Source: Sapria himalayana
Lineage: Eukaryota > Streptophyta > Magnoliopsida > Malpighiales > Rafflesiaceae
Direction: 5' to 3'
Length of the DNA stretch: 64,000 nt
Assembly: GCA_029783825.1 (NCBI GenBank)
Contig: JAREIK010003411.1
Location: forward strand, 1,628,966-1,692,965
Made by a program: the position numbers and the translations under genes
Shown here: positions 61,455 through 64,000 of the stretch, piece by piece
How positions within the stretch are numbered: the stretch's first letter is position 1
Layout of the letters: each line of letters opens with the position of its first letter
The notes under the pieces: model-generated
Seen by the model: only the letters and a program-made list of their open reading frames with translations
Told to the model about the DNA's origin: nothing
Databases searched by the model: none

Positions 61455-63804
61455 GAATTATACAATAAAATAAGTTATAATTCCGAGCCTTCAAGTAATC
61501 AACAAAGTATTCAAGATGTTGATGATAATGCCCTATTATGGAGATATTTCACGAAAGATGTGAAATTGGATTAAGGAAAAGGGGGAGGAAATATTACTTT
61601 TCAATGCAATTTTTGTAGATAGATATATAGAGGATCGTATTATAGATTCAAGGCTCACTTGTTGAAAATTAAAGGGGCTGGGATTGCATCATGTACTAAA
61701 GTAATGAATTAAAATTTGATTGAGATGCGAAGGATGATGGAGGAATCTGAACAAAGGATGAAACAATTTAATCTTAAGCAAGTTTTTTTACTCACATTAA
61801 GCTTTGTAGATTTTTTTTTTTTTTGAGAATTACTTTTCTAGTACTAGTCCAATTGATCTAAAAAGGAGAAAGGTGACTATGAGATCAATTGAAAATGCAT
61901 TCAAAATTGGTGCACGTGAAATAGTTGACAGTGAGATAGCTAGGATGTTTTATAATGGGGGTTATCTTTTCACTTTGCTAGAAATCCTTATTATGCTCGT
62001 GTCTTTAAAAGTGCAAGTCAACTTTCATATTATGTTCCACAAAATTATAATGCATTAAGAATGATATTATTGCAGAAGGAGAAGAATAATATTGATAATC
62101 TATTGGAACCAATCAAGAAAACTTGGAATGAGAAAGGAGTGAACATCTGCAGTGATGGATGGTCAGATACTCAAAGAAGATCACTTATTAACATTATGAC
62201 AGTCTTCAAAATGGACCAATATTTTTGAAAGCAATAAACTGTAAAGGAGAGACTAAGAACAATATTTTATAGTTGATTTGTTGAATAACATTATACAAGA
62301 GATTGGTTAATAAAAGATAGTTTAAGTTATAACTGATAATGCTGCAGCTTGCAAAGTAGCAGGACACATTATAGAAGTAAAATTTTGGCATATCTTTTGG
62401 ACCCTGTGTGTGGTTCATACTCTCAATCTTGCTTTGAAGAATATTTGTGCACCAACACACTCAAGATATGATGATATGATGGAACAATATGGTTGGATCG
62501 CTCAAGTTTTAAGTAATATTTTTTTTATTAAGAATTTTATTATGAATCATTCAATGAGATTGTCGATATTTAATAATCATTCAAAGTTGAAGTTATTTTC
62601 AGTATCCGATACATGTTTTGCTTTAATTATTATTATGCTTAAACAATTTAAAATAATAAAAATGAGATTTAGAGCAATTAGTGATAAGTGAAGAATGAGA
62701 AATGTATAAAGAAGAAGATTTAGTGAAATCTAAAGAAGTAAAGGATAAAATCCTAAATGAAAATTTTTGGATGAATGTGGATTATATCTTCAGCTTTACA
62801 ACTCTCTTTTATGAGATGCTTTGATTAGCTGACACTGACAAACCATGTCTTTACAATATTTATGAGTGGTAGGATTCTATGATCGAAAAAGTGAAGGAAG
62901 CTATTTATAAGAAAGAACATAAAAGCCCCGCAGATAACTCAATGTATACTTTTAATTTTATTTTTAATTTTTAAAGTTTTGATTGAAAGTTTTTAAGTTT
63001 TAATTATAATTGAACTTATATAAATTGCTTTGTATTTTTACCTCGAGATTTTTTTATATTGTGAATGAAATCTTGGTGAAAAAATGGAATAAAAGTCAAA
63101 CACCTTTACATTCCCTAGCTCATTCCTTAAATCCAAGGTAAATTTAAGAGTATGAATTGTAGACTATGATAATTTAAATATAAATGATATTTTATGATGT
63201 TTAACATTTTATAATTAATATTATAACTTAACTTGCAGGTATTATAGTCAATAATGAATTGATGAGTCTCGTGATCGTGTTCCATTACATCGAGATTTAG
63301 GAATAGTAAGAGAAAGAAAAAAAGTTTTGAGAGATACTTTTCTAATGAAGGTGAAAGGAGAAGAGCAAATGACGAGTATGCTATGTTCTCGGTATTTTTG
63401 AAAGATTTTTTTAGTAGTGATTCCATCAATGACAGGTGGTACATGAGTCCTATTAAATGATGGGTTGTTCATGGAACTGCTGCACCGATGCTTCAATCTA
63501 TTGTATTAAAATTATTAGGATAATCTTGTTCATCCTCATGTTGTGAAAGAAATTAGAGTATTTATAATTTTATTCACTCCATAAGAGAAAAAAGTTGACA
63601 CCACAAAGAGCTGAAGACTTGATTTATGTCCATAATAATCTCTGACTTCTGTCAATGAGATCTCCAAACTATAATGAAAGCAAATCTAAAATGTGGGACA
63701 TTGGAGATGATCGTTTTGACTCAATGGATGTTGAAAATGCTGAAATTCTTGAGATTGCAGATCTTTCGTATAATGAACCTGAACTAGAAGCTATTTTAAT
63801 TTGA
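61455..63804 (+). pseudogene. hAT transposase relic with BED finger and DUF659
   Basis: A BED-type finger at about 61510-61690 (QCNFC...YRGSYYRFKAHLLKIKGAGIASC) contains stops TAA 61572-61574 and TAG 61620-61622. At 61840-62200 are phrases SENAFKIGAREIVDSEIARMFYNGG and EPIKKTWNEKGVNICSDGWSDTQRRSLINIM, the DUF659 domain, with frame changes. At 62400-62480 HTLNLALKNICAP continues the core. At 62540-62690 IKNFIMNHSMRLSIFN and ADT/SDT..F..IIIMLK are seen. At 63137-63238 an intron (aag|gtaaat ... cttgcag|g) interrupts an NPRYYS motif, after which the hATC dimerisation part (WWVVHGTAAPMLQSIVLKLL, an RAEDLIYVHNNL end) runs to TGA 63802. Organisation is that of plant DUF659/hATC proteins, inactive here. 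Confidence 0.85.
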
Positions 63805-64000
63805 TTCATAAGAAAATATTAATCTTTTATTTTAATATTTCTTATATTTATGTTTGAATGTTTGTAAAAATAATGTTTAAGTATTTTTTTGTTTATCTAA
63901 ATTACAGTTTAAGGATAATATTTGTATTTATTTTTTTTATTATGCCATATCCTAGTTTTTTGAAATTTGCCGTGTCTTCGTATTCTGTCATGTCGTATCC

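Larger units (their letters stand above)
60480..64000 (+). mobile_element. hAT element 3, right end outside window
   Basis: A GC-richer block with cacgtgg/ggatacg/ccgacgcg words begins near 60480. A DUF659-type transposase relic follows on the + strand. At 63955-64000 the same kind of words return in complement (gccgtgtcttcgtattctg...gtcgtatcc), which indicates that the other subterminal region begins there. The exact tips and target duplication cannot be given, because the right tip lies beyond the edge. Confidence 0.65.

Overview
This is a window of nuclear DNA from a flowering plant. It is AT-rich and consists mostly of nested and decayed transposable elements: Ty1/copia and Ty3/gypsy LTR retrotransposons primed by initiator tRNA-Met, hAT, CACTA and PIF/Harbinger-type DNA transposons, and many AT-rich microsatellites. 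The species cannot be named from the sequence. There is one clear host gene, the 5' part of a G-patch domain protein resembling GPATCH11 (51391-52172, + strand). It has a clean phase-0 intron and an undamaged reading frame. I found no tRNA, rRNA or CRISPR locus, and no support for a previously undescribed multigene system.

Layout: 1-298 is the end of a hAT-like element. 1656-13141 is an old Ty3/gypsy element on the + strand (gypsy-1), split by a much younger full-length Ty1/copia element on the - strand (copia-1, 4285-9942, LTRs about 810 bp, TSD CATCT). 13142-22700 holds copies of one degenerate LTR family, a second gypsy remnant on the - strand (15641-17883) and a 600-bp purine-only block. 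22707 to about 24900 looks like a solo LTR with a (TAA)26 microsatellite. 26362-29410 is a CACTA-type fragment with a DUF4216 ORF, a 31-bp subterminal tandem array and one terminus. 29411-39980 is more of the LTR family, including an inverted pair, around a decayed Athila/Tat-like gypsy element with a tandem duplication inside pol. 40400-42724 is a copia remnant. 44851-45206 is a MITE with a TAA duplication.

46359-51366 is a second nearly complete copia element (copia-2, - strand). It ends 24 bp before the start codon of the GPATCH11-like gene, so gene and retrotransposon are head to head and the native promoter has been displaced. 52230-55700 is AT-rich and without recognisable genes. 55703-59954 is a 527-bp non-autonomous hAT element (TSD GATTATCT) with a 3.7-kb BED-finger hAT element (TSD GGCTGGGC) inserted near its left tip. 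From about 60480 to the window edge there is a third hAT element with a DUF659-type transposase pseudogene.

All transposase and polyprotein genes carry nonsense codons or frameshifts. Most of the nonsense codons look like CAA/CAG/CGA-to-stop or TGG-to-TGA changes, which fits decay of methylated, silenced elements. The strongest calls are copia-1, the nested hAT pair, copia-2 and the G-patch gene. Assignments of the oldest gypsy and LTR fragments are by family resemblance and have approximate edges.
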